In this document: positions 1 through 8,954 of the stretch, one piece after another | Position numbering within the stretch: position 1 is the first letter of the stretch | Layout: the number at the start of each line of letters is the position of its first letter | Assembly (NCBI GenBank): GCA_902572605.1 | Contig: CACGGD010000001.1 | Coordinates: 1-64,000 of the forward strand | Reading direction: 5' to 3' | DNA: 64,000 nt | From: an uncultured Pelagibacteraceae bacterium | Lineage (GTDB): Bacteria; Pseudomonadota; Alphaproteobacteria; Pelagibacterales; Pelagibacteraceae | Position numbers and translations under genes: made by a program | The notes under the pieces: model-generated | The model's input: only the letters and a program-made list of their open reading frames with translations | Told to the model about the DNA's origin: nothing | Databases searched by the model: none

Positions 1-356
1 TAGGTAAAGGAGCTGGTGTATTTGCAAAAGTTGCCAAAGCAGCTGGAATTGATCCATCTGGACCATATACTGGGGAGTCTTACGATGCTGCAGCTTTAAT
101 CGTTCTTGCAATGCAAGCTGGTGGTTCAGCAGACCGAGGTTCGATTGCCAAAAATGTAATGTCTGTAGCTAATGCGCCTGGAACTAAAATCTATCCTGGT
201 CAGCTTAAAAAAGGTCTAAATCTTTTAGCTAAAGGAAAAGCAATTGATTATGAGGGTGCTACTGCAGTTAAATTTACAGATGTTGGAGAACACGTTGGTA
301 ATTTCATAGAAAAAGAAATTAAAGGCGGTAAATTTAAAAACAAAAAACAAAGATAA
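1..356 (+). CDS. ABC transporter substrate-binding protein, C-terminal part
   Basis: The reading frame is open from base 3 to the stop at 356, so the gene enters from the left edge and only about 117 C-terminal residues are visible. The residues (SYDAAALIVLAMQAGG, then a lysine-rich end) match the C-terminal lobe of periplasmic type I binding proteins of branched-chain amino acid (LivJ/LivK) transporters. It is followed by a strong terminator and converges on a liv permease/ATPase operon, so it may be that system's binding protein. That pairing is inference, because the two lie on opposite strands. The ligand cannot be told from this fragment. Confidence 0.8.
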   Translation, partial: GKGAGVFAKVAKAAGIDPSGPYTGESYDAAALIVLAMQAGGSADRGSIAKNVMSVANAPGTKIYPGQLKKGLNLLAKGKAIDYEGATAVKFTDVGEHVGNFIEKEIKGGKFKNKKQR

Positions 357-370
357 AATTTAATTTTACA

Positions 371-404
371 AACCTCAGCGGTAAAACCGCTGAGGTTTTT
401 TTTA
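371..404 (+). terminator. Rho-independent terminator after the binding-protein gene
   Basis: A perfect 12-bp inverted repeat (371-382 with 386-397, loop AAA) is followed by a run of T from 398. It lies 14 bases after the stop of the preceding plus-strand gene. The minus-strand side lacks a good T run, so it probably acts mainly on the plus strand. Confidence 0.9.
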
Positions 405-1772
405 TATGTGTTTTATTTTCTCTGGTAAAATTCCTTTAGGCCTGTAACGCATAATTAATAATAAACCAATTCCCATCATTAAAAATCTAAAGTATGGAAT
501 ACTATTGACTAGATGAACTCTAAAAGCATTAGTTTCTTCTAAACCGCTTGTAAAAAAATTGATTAAGAATAATGCGATAGGAGCAGCTTCGACCCATAAA
601 AACCAAACCGCAAAACCTCCTAAAATTGCACCAAAATTATTTCCACTTCCACCAACAATAACCATTACCCAAATTAAAAATGTATACCTCATTGGTCTAT
701 AACTTCCTGGTGTAAATAAACCATCATATGTAACCATCATTGCGCCTGCTATACCTACAATAGCTGAACCAAGAACAAAAATTAAAAGGTGTTGTTTAAC
801 AACATTCTTTCCCATTGCATTAGCTGCTTCTTCATTATCTCTGATGGCTCTCATCATTCTTCCCCAAGGAGAATAAAGTGCTTTTTGAGTAATTATTAAG
901 AGAATTATTACTACAATGGTAAAAAGTCCTGCAAAACATAATTTTACAAATACCGTTGAAGACTCGATGATAAGTTGTTTTAGCGCCTCTTGTCTTTCTA
1001 AAGTATTGGTGATTAAATTTAATGTGCCTTGGTTGAATTTCTCGACTAAATTTATAAACCACTCCTTTGATTGTAAATCCACTTCATATGGAACTGGTCT
1101 TTTTAAGCCAATTACGTTTTTAACGCCCCTAGCTAACCAATCTTCATGTTTTATTACTGAAATAACAATTTCTGATATGAGTAGCGTTGCTATTGCTAGA
1201 TAGTCTGCCCTAAGTCCTAAAGCGATTTTTCCAATAATATATGCCAAGGCGCCAGCAAAAAAAGCTCCTACGATCCAAGAAAATAATATTGGAAGACCCA
1301 TCCCTCCTAAAAAGCCAGTAGTTGCTGGACTCACAGACTCGATTGACTCTATAGCTGGTGCAGATATTAATCTTAAAAGAATTAGTCCAACTATTATAAT
1401 AGCAGCAATTCCATAGCTTCTTTTTTTTGATTGATTATATTTTTTCATAATAAAACGAATGCTAAAAACCATGAAAGCAATCAAAAAGGCACATAAAATC
1501 ATATTAAAACCTCCTACCTGCCATGCTTCTCGAACAGGAGGAACTGAAACCAAAACTGCTGCTAAACCTCCAAGAGCCGTGTAGCCCATTATTCCAAAAT
1601 TGATTAATCCTGCATATCCCCACTGAATGTTAGCTCCCATAGTCATTACTGCAGAGATCAAACAAAGGCACAATATTGATAAGGCCATGCTCCATGACTG
1701 TAAAAATCCTACCAAAATTATCAGTCCTAACATTATTGAATATGCACTTATTATGTCTAGATTTTTTCTCAT
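402..1772 (-). CDS. livM: Branched-chain amino acid ABC transporter permease LivM
   Basis: Inner-membrane permease of a type I HAAT (branched-chain amino acid or related) importer. It is a multi-spanning protein of 456 residues with the family's conserved cytoplasmic loop (WGRMMRAIRDNEEAANAMG, about residues 310-330) that contacts the ATPases. It is longer than many LivM proteins because of a hydrophilic insert around residues 215-270, before the last transmembrane set. Its ATG overlaps the stop of livH by 4 bases, indicating translational coupling. It is the last gene of livG-livF-livH-livM. The substrate is not determined and could be an amide or another amino acid. Confidence 0.9.
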   Translation of the reverse strand: MRKNLDIISAYSIMLGLIILVGFLQSWSMALSILCLCLISAVMTMGANIQWGYAGLINFGIMGYTALGGLAAVLVSVPPVREAWQVGGFNMILCAFLIAFMVFSIRFIMKKYNQSKKRSYGIAAIIIVGLILLRLISAPAIESIESVSPATTGFLGGMGLPILFSWIVGAFFAGALAYIIGKIALGLRADYLAIATLLISEIVISVIKHEDWLARGVKNVIGLKRPVPYEVDLQSKEWFINLVEKFNQGTLNLITNTLERQEALKQLIIESSTVFVKLCFAGLFTIVVIILLIITQKALYSPWGRMMRAIRDNEEAANAMGKNVVKQHLLIFVLGSAIVGIAGAMMVTYDGLFTPGSYRPMRYTFLIWVMVIVGGSGNNFGAILGGFAVWFLWVEAAPIALFLINFFTSGLEETNAFRVHLVNSIPYFRFLMMGIGLLLIMRYRPKGILPEKIKHI

Positions 1773-2779
1773 AAAACTTTCCCTTTAAAGATTCCTGAAG
1801 GTCTAAATAATAAAACTACTACTAAAATTGAGAAAGAGACTGCAAACTTATAATCAGTCGATAGCAATTGTAATAAACCATCGGGTTCTAAACTTTCTGG
1901 AAGCAAATAAACAAAAAATTTTTTGTAAGCATAAGTTAAAAGTATTTCTGAAAATGCAATTACATATCCTCCCAAAAAAGCTCCAAAAGGATTTCCAATA
2001 CCTCCCACGATAGCTGCAGCAAATATTGGAAGCATATTGTTAAAATAGGTAAATGGTTTAAAGCTTTTATCTAAACCATAAAGAGCTCCACCAATAGTAG
2101 CCAAAATTGCGGCTATTACCCAAGTAATCATAACTACTTTTTTAGGATCTATTCCTGATAATAGTGCTAAATCTTCATTATCTGAATAAGCTCGCATACT
2201 TTTTCCAGTTTTAGTCCTATTTAAAAACCAAAATAAGATAGAGACTACAACAACTGTAACAACTAAAGTAATAACTTGGGTTGATTTAATCGTTAATCCT
2301 TCATTTAAACCTGTCATCTCTTTAAATTCATTGGCTTTTAAAATAAATTTTTCTCCGTCAAAAAACCTCCTATCAAATGGTCCGATAATTATTCTTACAA
2401 TTGCTTGTGTAACAAACATTGTTCCTATGCTAACCATTGCCAACATAACTGGAGGGCTTTTTTGTGTGCGATAATAACTAAAAACTAATTTATCCTTAGC
2501 AAGAACGTAAAGTATAGTAATAATAATTCCAAAGGGCATAGCAAGTAATGCCGTAGGAAGAAAACCTAGATTAATTCCAATAGACTGGAAGTACCAAGTA
2601 AATAAGATTGTAAACATGGTTCCGAAAGACATAAGATCACCAGCGGTAAAATATGCAAATCTCAAGATCCCATAAATTAAAGAAACAAAAATTGCTCCAA
2701 GAGCTAATTGAGATCCATAAGATAAAGCAGGTACAAACAAATAATTTAAAAGTAAAACTATTGCGTTTAAAGAATCCAT
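1769..2779 (-). CDS. livH: Branched-chain amino acid ABC transporter permease LivH
   Basis: Second inner-membrane permease of the same HAAT-family importer, 336 residues. It is a multi-spanning protein with the LivH loop around residues 190-215 (TGKSMRAYSDNEDLALLSGID) and the glycine-rich segment AAAIVGGIGNPFGAFLGG. It pairs with LivM to form the channel. Its start is 1 base from the end of livF and its end overlaps livM, so the four genes should form one transcript. It is somewhat longer than the usual 290-310 residues, with an extended C-terminal half before FRPSGIFKGK. Confidence 0.9.
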   Translation of the reverse strand: MDSLNAIVLLLNYLFVPALSYGSQLALGAIFVSLIYGILRFAYFTAGDLMSFGTMFTILFTWYFQSIGINLGFLPTALLAMPFGIIITILYVLAKDKLVFSYYRTQKSPPVMLAMVSIGTMFVTQAIVRIIIGPFDRRFFDGEKFILKANEFKEMTGLNEGLTIKSTQVITLVVTVVVVSILFWFLNRTKTGKSMRAYSDNEDLALLSGIDPKKVVMITWVIAAILATIGGALYGLDKSFKPFTYFNNMLPIFAAAIVGGIGNPFGAFLGGYVIAFSEILLTYAYKKFFVYLLPESLEPDGLLQLLSTDYKFAVSFSILVVVLLFRPSGIFKGKVL

Positions 2780-2780
2780 A

Positions 2781-3488
2781 TCAACCTCCTAAGAAAGAAC
2801 TTCTTACTCGTGGATCGTTTAGAAGTTCTTTTCCAGTTCCTGAGTATTTATTTTCTCCAGTGACTAAGACATAACCTCTGTCCGATATGCTTAGAGCTTG
2901 TTTAGCATTTTGCTCGACCATCAAAATAGCTACATTCGTTTTTTTTACTTTTATAATATGATCGAACAATTCATCCATGACTATAGGTGAAACTCCAGCA
3001 GTTGGTTCATCAAGCATTAAGACCGATGGTTTTATCATTAGCGCTCTTCCTAATGCTACTTGCTGTCTTTGTCCTCCTGACAATTCGCCAACTAATTGAG
3101 ATTTTTTTTCTTTTAAAATAGGGAACAGTTCATAAACTTCATCAATAATTTTTTGAAGATTTTCATCTCTTAAAAAAGCACCCATCTCTAAATTTTCTTC
3201 TACACTTAATCCAGCAAATACATTTCTAGTTTGAGGAACAAATGCTATACCTTGTTTAACTCTATCTTGTGGATTCAAATGAGAAATATCTTTGCCGTTT
3301 ATAATAATCTTGCCAGATTTAAGATTTAACAATCCTAACATAGCTTTCATAGCTGTTGATTTTCCTGCACCATTTGGACCGAGTATTGAAACTATCTCAC
3401 CTTTATTCACATTGACCGAACAGGAAGAAATGATATCAGGGCCGTTGCCATAACCTCCTGTCATTTTTATACCTTCAAAAAAAGCCAT
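2781..3488 (-). CDS. livF: Branched-chain amino acid ABC transporter ATP-binding protein LivF
   Basis: Cytoplasmic ATPase subunit of the importer, 235 residues, the usual LivF length. Walker A GPNGAGKS lies at residues 37-44, the signature LSGGQ at 134-138 and Walker B LMLDEP at 155-160, followed by the switch H-region replaced in the LivF style by VEQNAKQAL. The start codon overlaps the stop of livG by 1 base. The arrangement livG-livF-livH-livM with no binding protein inside the operon suggests the binding protein is encoded nearby, perhaps by the convergent partial gene at the left edge. Confidence 0.92.
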   Translation of the reverse strand: MAFFEGIKMTGGYGNGPDIISSCSVNVNKGEIVSILGPNGAGKSTAMKAMLGLLNLKSGKIIINGKDISHLNPQDRVKQGIAFVPQTRNVFAGLSVEENLEMGAFLRDENLQKIIDEVYELFPILKEKKSQLVGELSGGQRQQVALGRALMIKPSVLMLDEPTAGVSPIVMDELFDHIIKVKKTNVAILMVEQNAKQALSISDRGYVLVTGENKYSGTGKELLNDPRVRSSFLGG

Positions 3489-4282
3489 TAACTTTTATCC
3501 TTTAGTTTTGATCCTCTTCCTAGATAGCTTTCAATAACTTGTTCATTATTTTTAACTTCGTCTGAAGTCCCTTCAAATAAAACAGAACCTTCAGCCATTA
3601 CAATAACTGGGTTACACAATCGACTAATAAATTCCATATCATGCTCAATCATACAAAATGTATAACCTTTCTCTTGGTTTAGTCTCAAGATTGCACTCCC
3701 TATTTCTTTCAATAAAGTTCGATTAACTCCTGCACCAACTTCGTCTAGTAAAACTAATTTAGCATCAACCATCATAGTTCTACCAAGTTCTAATAATTTT
3801 TTTTGACCTCCAGATAAATTTCCCGCAAATTCATTTGAAAGATGTTTTAAATTTAAAAATTCAATAACATCTAAAGCTTTTTCTTTAACTTTTAATTCTT
3901 CTTGCTTAACAATACCCGGTTTAAATAAAGCATTAATTAGATTTTCACCAGACTGTTTTCCAGGAACCATCATTAAATTTTCTAAAACTGTAAGATTTGT
4001 AAACTCATGAGCAATTTGGAAAGTTCTCAAAACACCTTTTGAAAATAACTCATATGAAGGAATATTAGTAATATCTTCATTATTAAATAAAACTGTGCCC
4101 TTAGATGACTTTAGATTTCCAGCAATTAAATTAAATAATGTGGTTTTACCAGATCCGTTGGGTCCTATAATTCCTGTGATAGAGCCTTTTTTAATCTTTA
4201 AGGAACAATTTGATACTGCAGCTAATCCCCCAAAGTATTTAGAAAGATTATTAACTTGCAGAATATTCGTATTTGACTGCAT
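3488..4282 (-). CDS. livG: Branched-chain amino acid ABC transporter ATP-binding protein LivG
   Basis: Cytoplasmic ATPase partner of LivF, 264 residues. Walker A GPNGSGKT is at residues 40-47, the signature LSGGQ at 156-160, and Walker B LVLLDE at 176-181. The residue after the catalytic Glu is Val (DEVGAG) where most LivG proteins have Pro (DEPxAG). The switch histidine is present in IEHDMEF. Only 6 bases separate it from the upstream ProC-like gene, so that gene may share the transcript. Confidence 0.92.
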   Translation of the reverse strand: MQSNTNILQVNNLSKYFGGLAAVSNCSLKIKKGSITGIIGPNGSGKTTLFNLIAGNLKSSKGTVLFNNEDITNIPSYELFSKGVLRTFQIAHEFTNLTVLENLMMVPGKQSGENLINALFKPGIVKQEELKVKEKALDVIEFLNLKHLSNEFAGNLSGGQKKLLELGRTMMVDAKLVLLDEVGAGVNRTLLKEIGSAILRLNQEKGYTFCMIEHDMEFISRLCNPVIVMAEGSVLFEGTSDEVKNNEQVIESYLGRGSKLKDKS

Positions 4283-4288
4283 AGAAAA

Positions 4289-5059
4289 TTATACTTTGTT
4301 TAATCTTTTAAGGATACCATTCAAAGATTTTTCTAAGTTTCGATAAAAACCTGATTTTCTTAGTTGCTTCACTGCTTGTTCGTTTAGTCCTCTAGGTGTT
4401 TGAGAATCTTTGACTAGATACTTTAAATCTTTATTTGAGTTAATCACTGAGTCTTCTGATAAAGCCATAAAAAGAGAAGTGACATACTTTTGAGCTTCAC
4501 TTCTTTTAATCCCTTTTTTAATTAACCAATCAGACATTACTTTTAATAATTCGTAAAAAGGCGCCATCATTCCAGACGTTGCCCAGAAATTTATAGAAGA
4601 TTTTTCATTGTTAATTTCAATTGTTGCACCTAATTGATTAAAAAAACTTTTTACCTGTTTATCAGGAGGACAAATTGGTACTGGTCCCTTTCGAATAGAA
4701 ATTGGCGGAAGAGGAATAGCTCTTATAATCTTAACTTTCCTACCTATAGCCCTTTTTAATTGAGTTAAATTAATTGTAGAAATAAAACTTATAACTTTTT
4801 GATTCTTTTTAAAATTTAGTTTTTTCAAAATTTTATTTCCAACCTTTGGAGTTACTCCTAAAAATACCCAATTCGATTTATCAATTAATTGTTGATTGTT
4901 TCTTGAAATAGATACTTTTTTAAATCTTTTACTTAATTTTTTTGCTATTGTTTTATTTCGAGGGGAGATATAAATTTTTTTGATTTTTAATTTAGACTTA
5001 AAAATACCTTCTATAACTGAAGATGTTATTCGTCCTGTTCCTAGAAAACCTAAAATCAT
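4289..5059 (-). CDS. proC: Pyrroline-5-carboxylate reductase family oxidoreductase
   Basis: Predicted NAD(P)H-dependent reductase of the ProC family, last step of proline synthesis (pyrroline-5-carboxylate to proline). The N-terminal Rossmann motif GFLGTG is at residues 4-9, the family's strand IRAIPLPP lies around 113-120, and the C-terminal helical half contains TPRGLNEQA, like the ProC dimerisation domain (SPGGTT/E). At 256 residues it is slightly short. Sequence is fairly diverged, so a related imine or dehydrogenase activity is possible. Its start codon is only 2 bases from the start of the divergent AbrB-family gene, and it is followed closely by livG. Confidence 0.65.
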   Translation of the reverse strand: MILGFLGTGRITSSVIEGIFKSKLKIKKIYISPRNKTIAKKLSKRFKKVSISRNNQQLIDKSNWVFLGVTPKVGNKILKKLNFKKNQKVISFISTINLTQLKRAIGRKVKIIRAIPLPPISIRKGPVPICPPDKQVKSFFNQLGATIEINNEKSSINFWATSGMMAPFYELLKVMSDWLIKKGIKRSEAQKYVTSLFMALSEDSVINSNKDLKYLVKDSQTPRGLNEQAVKQLRKSGFYRNLEKSLNGILKRLNKV

Positions 5060-5061
5060 GA

Positions 5062-6141
5062 ATGATGCAGAATAACCAAGCTATACCCTTTAATAAAGAA
5101 AATTTTAAACTAATATTTTCTAAAGAATTTGCTCTGGTTATTATAATATCTATCCCTAGTGCCATTGTAGCTGAATTTTTTAATATTCCACTTGCTTGGT
5201 TTTTAGGACCTATGCTGATTACGTCTTTAGCTTCATTAATGGGTTTGAAAACTAAAATGCCCAAGTTGGTGCTTTCAGCAACATTAATTTTGTTAGGTCT
5301 CTACATAGGTAATTATGTTGATAAAATTTTATTTTCTCAAATTCATCAATGGGCTTTTACTTCTTTCATAATGCTTGTTTATATTGTTATCAGTGTTCTA
5401 GTTGTTTCGAGATATCTAGAAATATTTTCAAAATATGATAAGAAAACTTCAATTTTTTCTGCAGCTCCTGGGGCGTTAGGTCCTTTAATGATTCTGGCTG
5501 AAGATGAAAAAACTGATTTAAGTCAAGTAGCTACTTCACATCTGATAAGGTTAATAATCATAATCACAGTTTTTCCATTTATTGTTAACAGCTTTTATGA
5601 AGTTGAAAATATCAAAATTGCAGAGGAAATAATTCAAAATCAGAATATTTTTCATCTAATATTATTAATCATATCTTCTATTCTATTAATCATAGTTTTC
5701 GATAGATTTAGAATTCCAGCTGCTTTACTGTCAGGAACTTTATTTGCTAGTGGATTTTTGCAAATTTCAGATATAGCTTCTTATCAATTGTCACCAAATA
5801 TTATCGACTACTGCTTACTAATTCTAGGATCTTCAGTTGGATGTCGATTTGCTGACAAAACCTTTGGGGAAATAGCTCGAAATGCTTTGCATAGTTTTGT
5901 AGCAACATTTTTGTTAGTTATCTTAGGTTTACTAGCAGCTTTTGCAGCAAGTTTAATTATTGATAAAAATTTCTTTACTCTTCTTCTATCTTACTGTCCT
6001 GGTGGTATTTATGAGGTAGCAGTTATTGCGATCTTCTTTGATCTTGACCCAGAGTTTGTATCTTTTCATCATATAATCAGGCTACTAATGATACTATTTA
6101 TTGTTCCAGTGATATTAAGAATAATAGAAAAAAAAACCTAA
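5062..6141 (+). CDS. AbrB-family (duplicated AbrB domain) membrane protein
   Basis: Integral membrane protein of 359 residues with about ten hydrophobic segments arranged as two similar halves. Each half has a glycine/proline-rich motif (SIPSAIVAEFFNIPLAWFLGPML near 35 and FRIPAALLSGTLF near 215), and each ends in a conserved SxxPGGIYE- or APGALGP-type stretch. This is the pattern of the membrane AbrB family, sometimes labelled ammonia monooxygenase-like or AbrB regulator. Such names are misleading, since nothing in it looks like a DNA-binding protein. Function unknown, perhaps transport. Start codon ATGATG is 2 bases from the divergent proC-like start. Confidence 0.75.
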   Translation: MMQNNQAIPFNKENFKLIFSKEFALVIIISIPSAIVAEFFNIPLAWFLGPMLITSLASLMGLKTKMPKLVLSATLILLGLYIGNYVDKILFSQIHQWAFTSFIMLVYIVISVLVVSRYLEIFSKYDKKTSIFSAAPGALGPLMILAEDEKTDLSQVATSHLIRLIIIITVFPFIVNSFYEVENIKIAEEIIQNQNIFHLILLIISSILLIIVFDRFRIPAALLSGTLFASGFLQISDIASYQLSPNIIDYCLLILGSSVGCRFADKTFGEIARNALHSFVATFLLVILGLLAAFAASLIIDKNFFTLLLSYCPGGIYEVAVIAIFFDLDPEFVSFHHIIRLLMILFIVPVILRIIEKKT

Positions 6142-6158
6142 TTTAATCTATATAACTT

Positions 6159-6188
6159 TTGACTCTAGTTTCCTGATAAGATTATATT
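6159..6188 (+). promoter_or_regulatory. Predicted sigma70 promoter for the DoxX gene, possibly leaderless
   Basis: A -35 TTGACT (6159-6164) and -10 TATATT (6183-6188) are separated by 18 bases. Each box matches the consensus at five of six positions. The -10 box ends only 4 bases before the ATG at 6193, so the transcript would start at or within a base or two of the start codon. Confidence 0.5.
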
Positions 6189-6192
6189 AGGT

Positions 6193-6579
6193 ATGAGCAA
6201 TCTCTTTGATCTTTTAGGAAGAATTTTCATTTCTTCAATTTTTTTATTATCAGGGTACAATAAAATTTTTAATTATACTGATACCGTGACTTGGATGGAA
6301 GGATTTGGTGTTCCGGGATTTTTATTAGCACCTACAATTATTTTAGAAATTCTTCTTCCTGTTTTAATAATTATTGGCTATCGAACTCAAATATCAGCAA
6401 TTATATTAGGGGTATTCTGTATAACAACTGCTTTCATCTTTCATTCCGATTTTTCAAATCAAATGCAAGTAATTGCTTTTCTTAAAAACTTTGCCTTAAC
6501 TGGAGGTTTCATATTTATAGCAGTTAACGGTCCAAAAGAATGGTCTATGGAGAATAAAAAGAAATACGTAAGATTATAA
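6193..6579 (+). CDS. DoxX family membrane protein
   Basis: Small four-helix inner-membrane protein of 128 residues. The N-terminal motif LLGRIFISSIFLLSGYNKI followed by GFGVPG is characteristic of the DoxX/YphA family. The exact role is not known for most members; redox or quinone-linked functions have been proposed for some. It follows the AbrB-family gene by 51 bases that contain a good promoter, so it can be transcribed independently. No Shine-Dalgarno sequence is seen at usable distance, consistent with a leaderless message. A bidirectional terminator follows. Confidence 0.8.
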   Translation: MSNLFDLLGRIFISSIFLLSGYNKIFNYTDTVTWMEGFGVPGFLLAPTIILEILLPVLIIIGYRTQISAIILGVFCITTAFIFHSDFSNQMQVIAFLKNFALTGGFIFIAVNGPKEWSMENKKKYVRL

Positions 6580-6601
6580 TTTTTTAAAAAAACATTTAAA
6601 C

Positions 6602-6640
6602 AAAAAAAAACCCACTTAAATTATAAGTGGGTTTTTTTTA
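6602..6640 (+). terminator. Bidirectional Rho-independent terminator
   Basis: An 8-bp stem (6611-6618 with 6624-6631, loop AATTA) is flanked by a run of A on the left (6602-6610) and a run of T on the right (6632-6639). It sits between two convergent genes and can end transcription from both sides. Confidence 0.9.
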
Positions 6641-6656
6641 TAAATTGTTTTTGTCT

Positions 6657-7325
6657 TTAAAAACCGTAAGATATTCTGAATGCAGTTGTGTCCAAATCAG
6701 CTGTAATAACGTTATTTGGTGAAACACCAGTTCTTGCAACAGAAGAAGTTAATGAAACTTCATCGTAATCTGTATGAACTAATTCCATTTTCACAAATTT
6801 TCCAAAACCATCTATATCTTTTTTAAGACCAAGTCCTACCACGTAACCATTAAGAGTTTCGTTACCGTATTTTGATCCTGTAGCTAAGTTTTCTGTTGTA
6901 TTTAAATCAACTTGAACTCCACCAACTTTTAAGAAAGATTCATCGGTCAACATTACTTCTGCGTAAAGAGTAATGTGATCAGCTAGCTCTGCTTGAGCTG
7001 TTTGATTTCTTGTAGTTGAAGTACTAGTAACAGTGCCAGTAACTGATGTCTCGATGTCAGTTCTTTTGTAAGTTTTATCACTTACATCAGCATCAATAGG
7101 TATATAGTCTAGTCCGATAGTTACTCTATCCAAAACGCCGTACTCAACGAAAAGGGAAGGAACAATTGTAACATGACTAATATCTTTAGTAGTCTTCTCT
7201 CCACCTTCTGTCTCAGTACCACTTGCATCAATTTGAGTTAAAGCTCCAGTTACACCGAAGTTTAATTCTGCGTAAGATGCTCCCATGTAAAGAGTAAAGA
7301 ACAATATTGTTATTAATTTTTTCAT
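6657..7325 (-). CDS. Predicted small outer-membrane beta-barrel protein
   Basis: Protein of 222 residues with a clear Sec signal peptide (MKKLITILFFTLYMGASYA, cleavage near residue 19). The body has alternating hydrophobic and polar residues and ends in a terminal Phe (RISYGF), the C-terminal aromatic signature recognised by the BAM machinery. It fits an eight-strand OmpW/OmpX-like barrel in the outer membrane. A Thr/Ser-rich stretch around residues 95-108 is probably an extracellular loop. No family recognised with certainty; a porin or surface adhesin role is only a guess. It has its own 5' region and terminator, so it is probably monocistronic. Confidence 0.65.
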   Translation of the reverse strand: MKKLITILFFTLYMGASYAELNFGVTGALTQIDASGTETEGGEKTTKDISHVTIVPSLFVEYGVLDRVTIGLDYIPIDADVSDKTYKRTDIETSVTGTVTSTSTTRNQTAQAELADHITLYAEVMLTDESFLKVGGVQVDLNTTENLATGSKYGNETLNGYVVGLGLKKDIDGFGKFVKMELVHTDYDEVSLTSSVARTGVSPNNVITADLDTTAFRISYGF

Positions 7326-7451
7326 AATTTACCTTGTTAAATATATATATTTACTTGATAGGATTCTTAACACTATTTTCCTTAAATAACCAAAAAATGA
7401 TTCAGAATTAATAATGATAAAACTACTATTTTTACAGGTGTTGAAAAAATG

Positions 7452-8954
7452 TCACACTTTTTTCCTTATAAAACTTGAGTAAAATTGCCATGTAATTATC
7501 AATATAATAACCATCATAATTACAACCGTTAGTGGTCTATCCCATAAAAATGACCAGGATCCATCACTAATTAAAAGAGATCTTCTTAAATTCTCTTCCA
7601 TTAATCCTCCAAGAACAAAAGCTAAAATTAGAGGAGGCATAGGAAAATCGTAAAGCCGTAAAATAGTGGCTACTACTGCAATACCAATCATTAAAAAAAT
7701 ATCAAAATTATTGAATGACATTAAATAAATCCCTGTCACCGAAAAGAATAAAATCATTGGAATTAAAAAGGTTCTAGGAACGGCAAGTATTCTTGCAATA
7801 TAAGGAATTAAAGGAAGGTTAAGTATTAGCAAAACTACCATACCTATATACATAGACATTATAACTGACCAAAAAATTTCTGGATTAGTTTCATAAAGCC
7901 TTGGTCCAGGTTGGATGCCAAAACCTAACAAAGCGCCAAGCATAACTGCTGTGGTTCCGCTTCCAGGAATACCTAGTGTAAGTAATGGAACAAAAGATCC
8001 AGAACATGCAGCATTATTAGCAGTCTCAGGTGCGGATAAACCTTGAACACTTCCTTTACCAAATTTTTCTTTTTCTTCACTTTTGACAAAGTTTCTTTCC
8101 ATTCCATAAGCTAAGAAGGATGCAATCGTAGCCCCAGCACCAGGTAATACTCCAACAATAAATCCTAAAATAGAAGAACGAGGTATTGTTACAGCCATTT
8201 GTTTTGTTTCTTCTTTGCTGACTTTAATAGATCCCAAATCTGTTAGTGAAATTTGTTTTGCGGCTTTGGAGGGGTCATTTCCTTTAATTATAATAGTCAA
8301 AGCTTCACTCATAGCAAATGTTGCCATTACTACTAAAACGAAACTAATTCCATCTGACAAGTTCATTGTATTGAATGTAAACCTTGGAATGTCAGATAAA
8401 GTATCTTGACCAATTGATGCTAGCATTAAACCTAAAACACACATCATCATGGCTTTTAAAAAATTTCCTTTTGAAGAAAAGGCAGCAACTGCTGTTAAAC
8501 CTAAAATCATTAAACCAAAATAGTCGGGTGATCTAAATGATAAGCTAACTTTAGATAAACTTGGTGCAGCAATTAATAAAAAAATAGCAGAAATCGTTCC
8601 ACCTGCGAACGAACTGTAAGCAGCGATAGCTAATGCTTTTCCAGCTTTACCTTGCTGAGCCATTGGATAACCATCGAACGATGTTGCCACTGTTCCAGGT
8701 ACACCAGGTGCATTAATTAAAATAGAGGAAGTTGAACCACCAAATACAGCGCCATAGTATACTCCAGCCATTAAGATTAAACCTGTTGCAGGGTCAAAGC
8801 CATAAGTAATTGGTATCATTAAAGCAATAGCCGTCATTGGGCCTAAACCAGGCAACATTCCAATAATAGTTCCAGCAAAACATCCTATCATCACCATCAT
8901 TAGGTTTTGAAAAGATAAAGCAGTTTGTAATCCTATTAGTATTCCTTCTATCAT
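7452..8954 (-). CDS. tctA: Tripartite tricarboxylate transporter large permease TctA
   Basis: Large inner-membrane subunit of a TTT-family secondary transporter, 500 residues, the standard length. It shows the family motif GTIIGMLPGLGPMTAIAL near residue 28 and the repeated VGVLPGAGATIASFLAYG near 267, both part of the substrate and ion site, plus about eleven membrane segments. It overlaps tctB by 4 bases. It works with TctB and the periplasmic TctC encoded immediately upstream. The substrate may be citrate or another di- or tricarboxylate; proximity to csiD makes glutarate or a C5 dicarboxylate worth considering, which is inference only. Confidence 0.95.
   Translation of the reverse strand: MIEGILIGLQTALSFQNLMMVMIGCFAGTIIGMLPGLGPMTAIALMIPITYGFDPATGLILMAGVYYGAVFGGSTSSILINAPGVPGTVATSFDGYPMAQQGKAGKALAIAAYSSFAGGTISAIFLLIAAPSLSKVSLSFRSPDYFGLMILGLTAVAAFSSKGNFLKAMMMCVLGLMLASIGQDTLSDIPRFTFNTMNLSDGISFVLVVMATFAMSEALTIIIKGNDPSKAAKQISLTDLGSIKVSKEETKQMAVTIPRSSILGFIVGVLPGAGATIASFLAYGMERNFVKSEEKEKFGKGSVQGLSAPETANNAACSGSFVPLLTLGIPGSGTTAVMLGALLGFGIQPGPRLYETNPEIFWSVIMSMYIGMVVLLILNLPLIPYIARILAVPRTFLIPMILFFSVTGIYLMSFNNFDIFLMIGIAVVATILRLYDFPMPPLILAFVLGGLMEENLRRSLLISDGSWSFLWDRPLTVVIMMVIILIITWQFYSSFIRKKV

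Noticed and set aside
916-1203. Plus-strand open frame opposite livM
   Set aside because: Antisense to a well-supported permease and without any recognisable features.
4095-4346. Plus-strand open frame opposite livG
   Set aside because: Mirror of the Walker A region of livG; coincidental.
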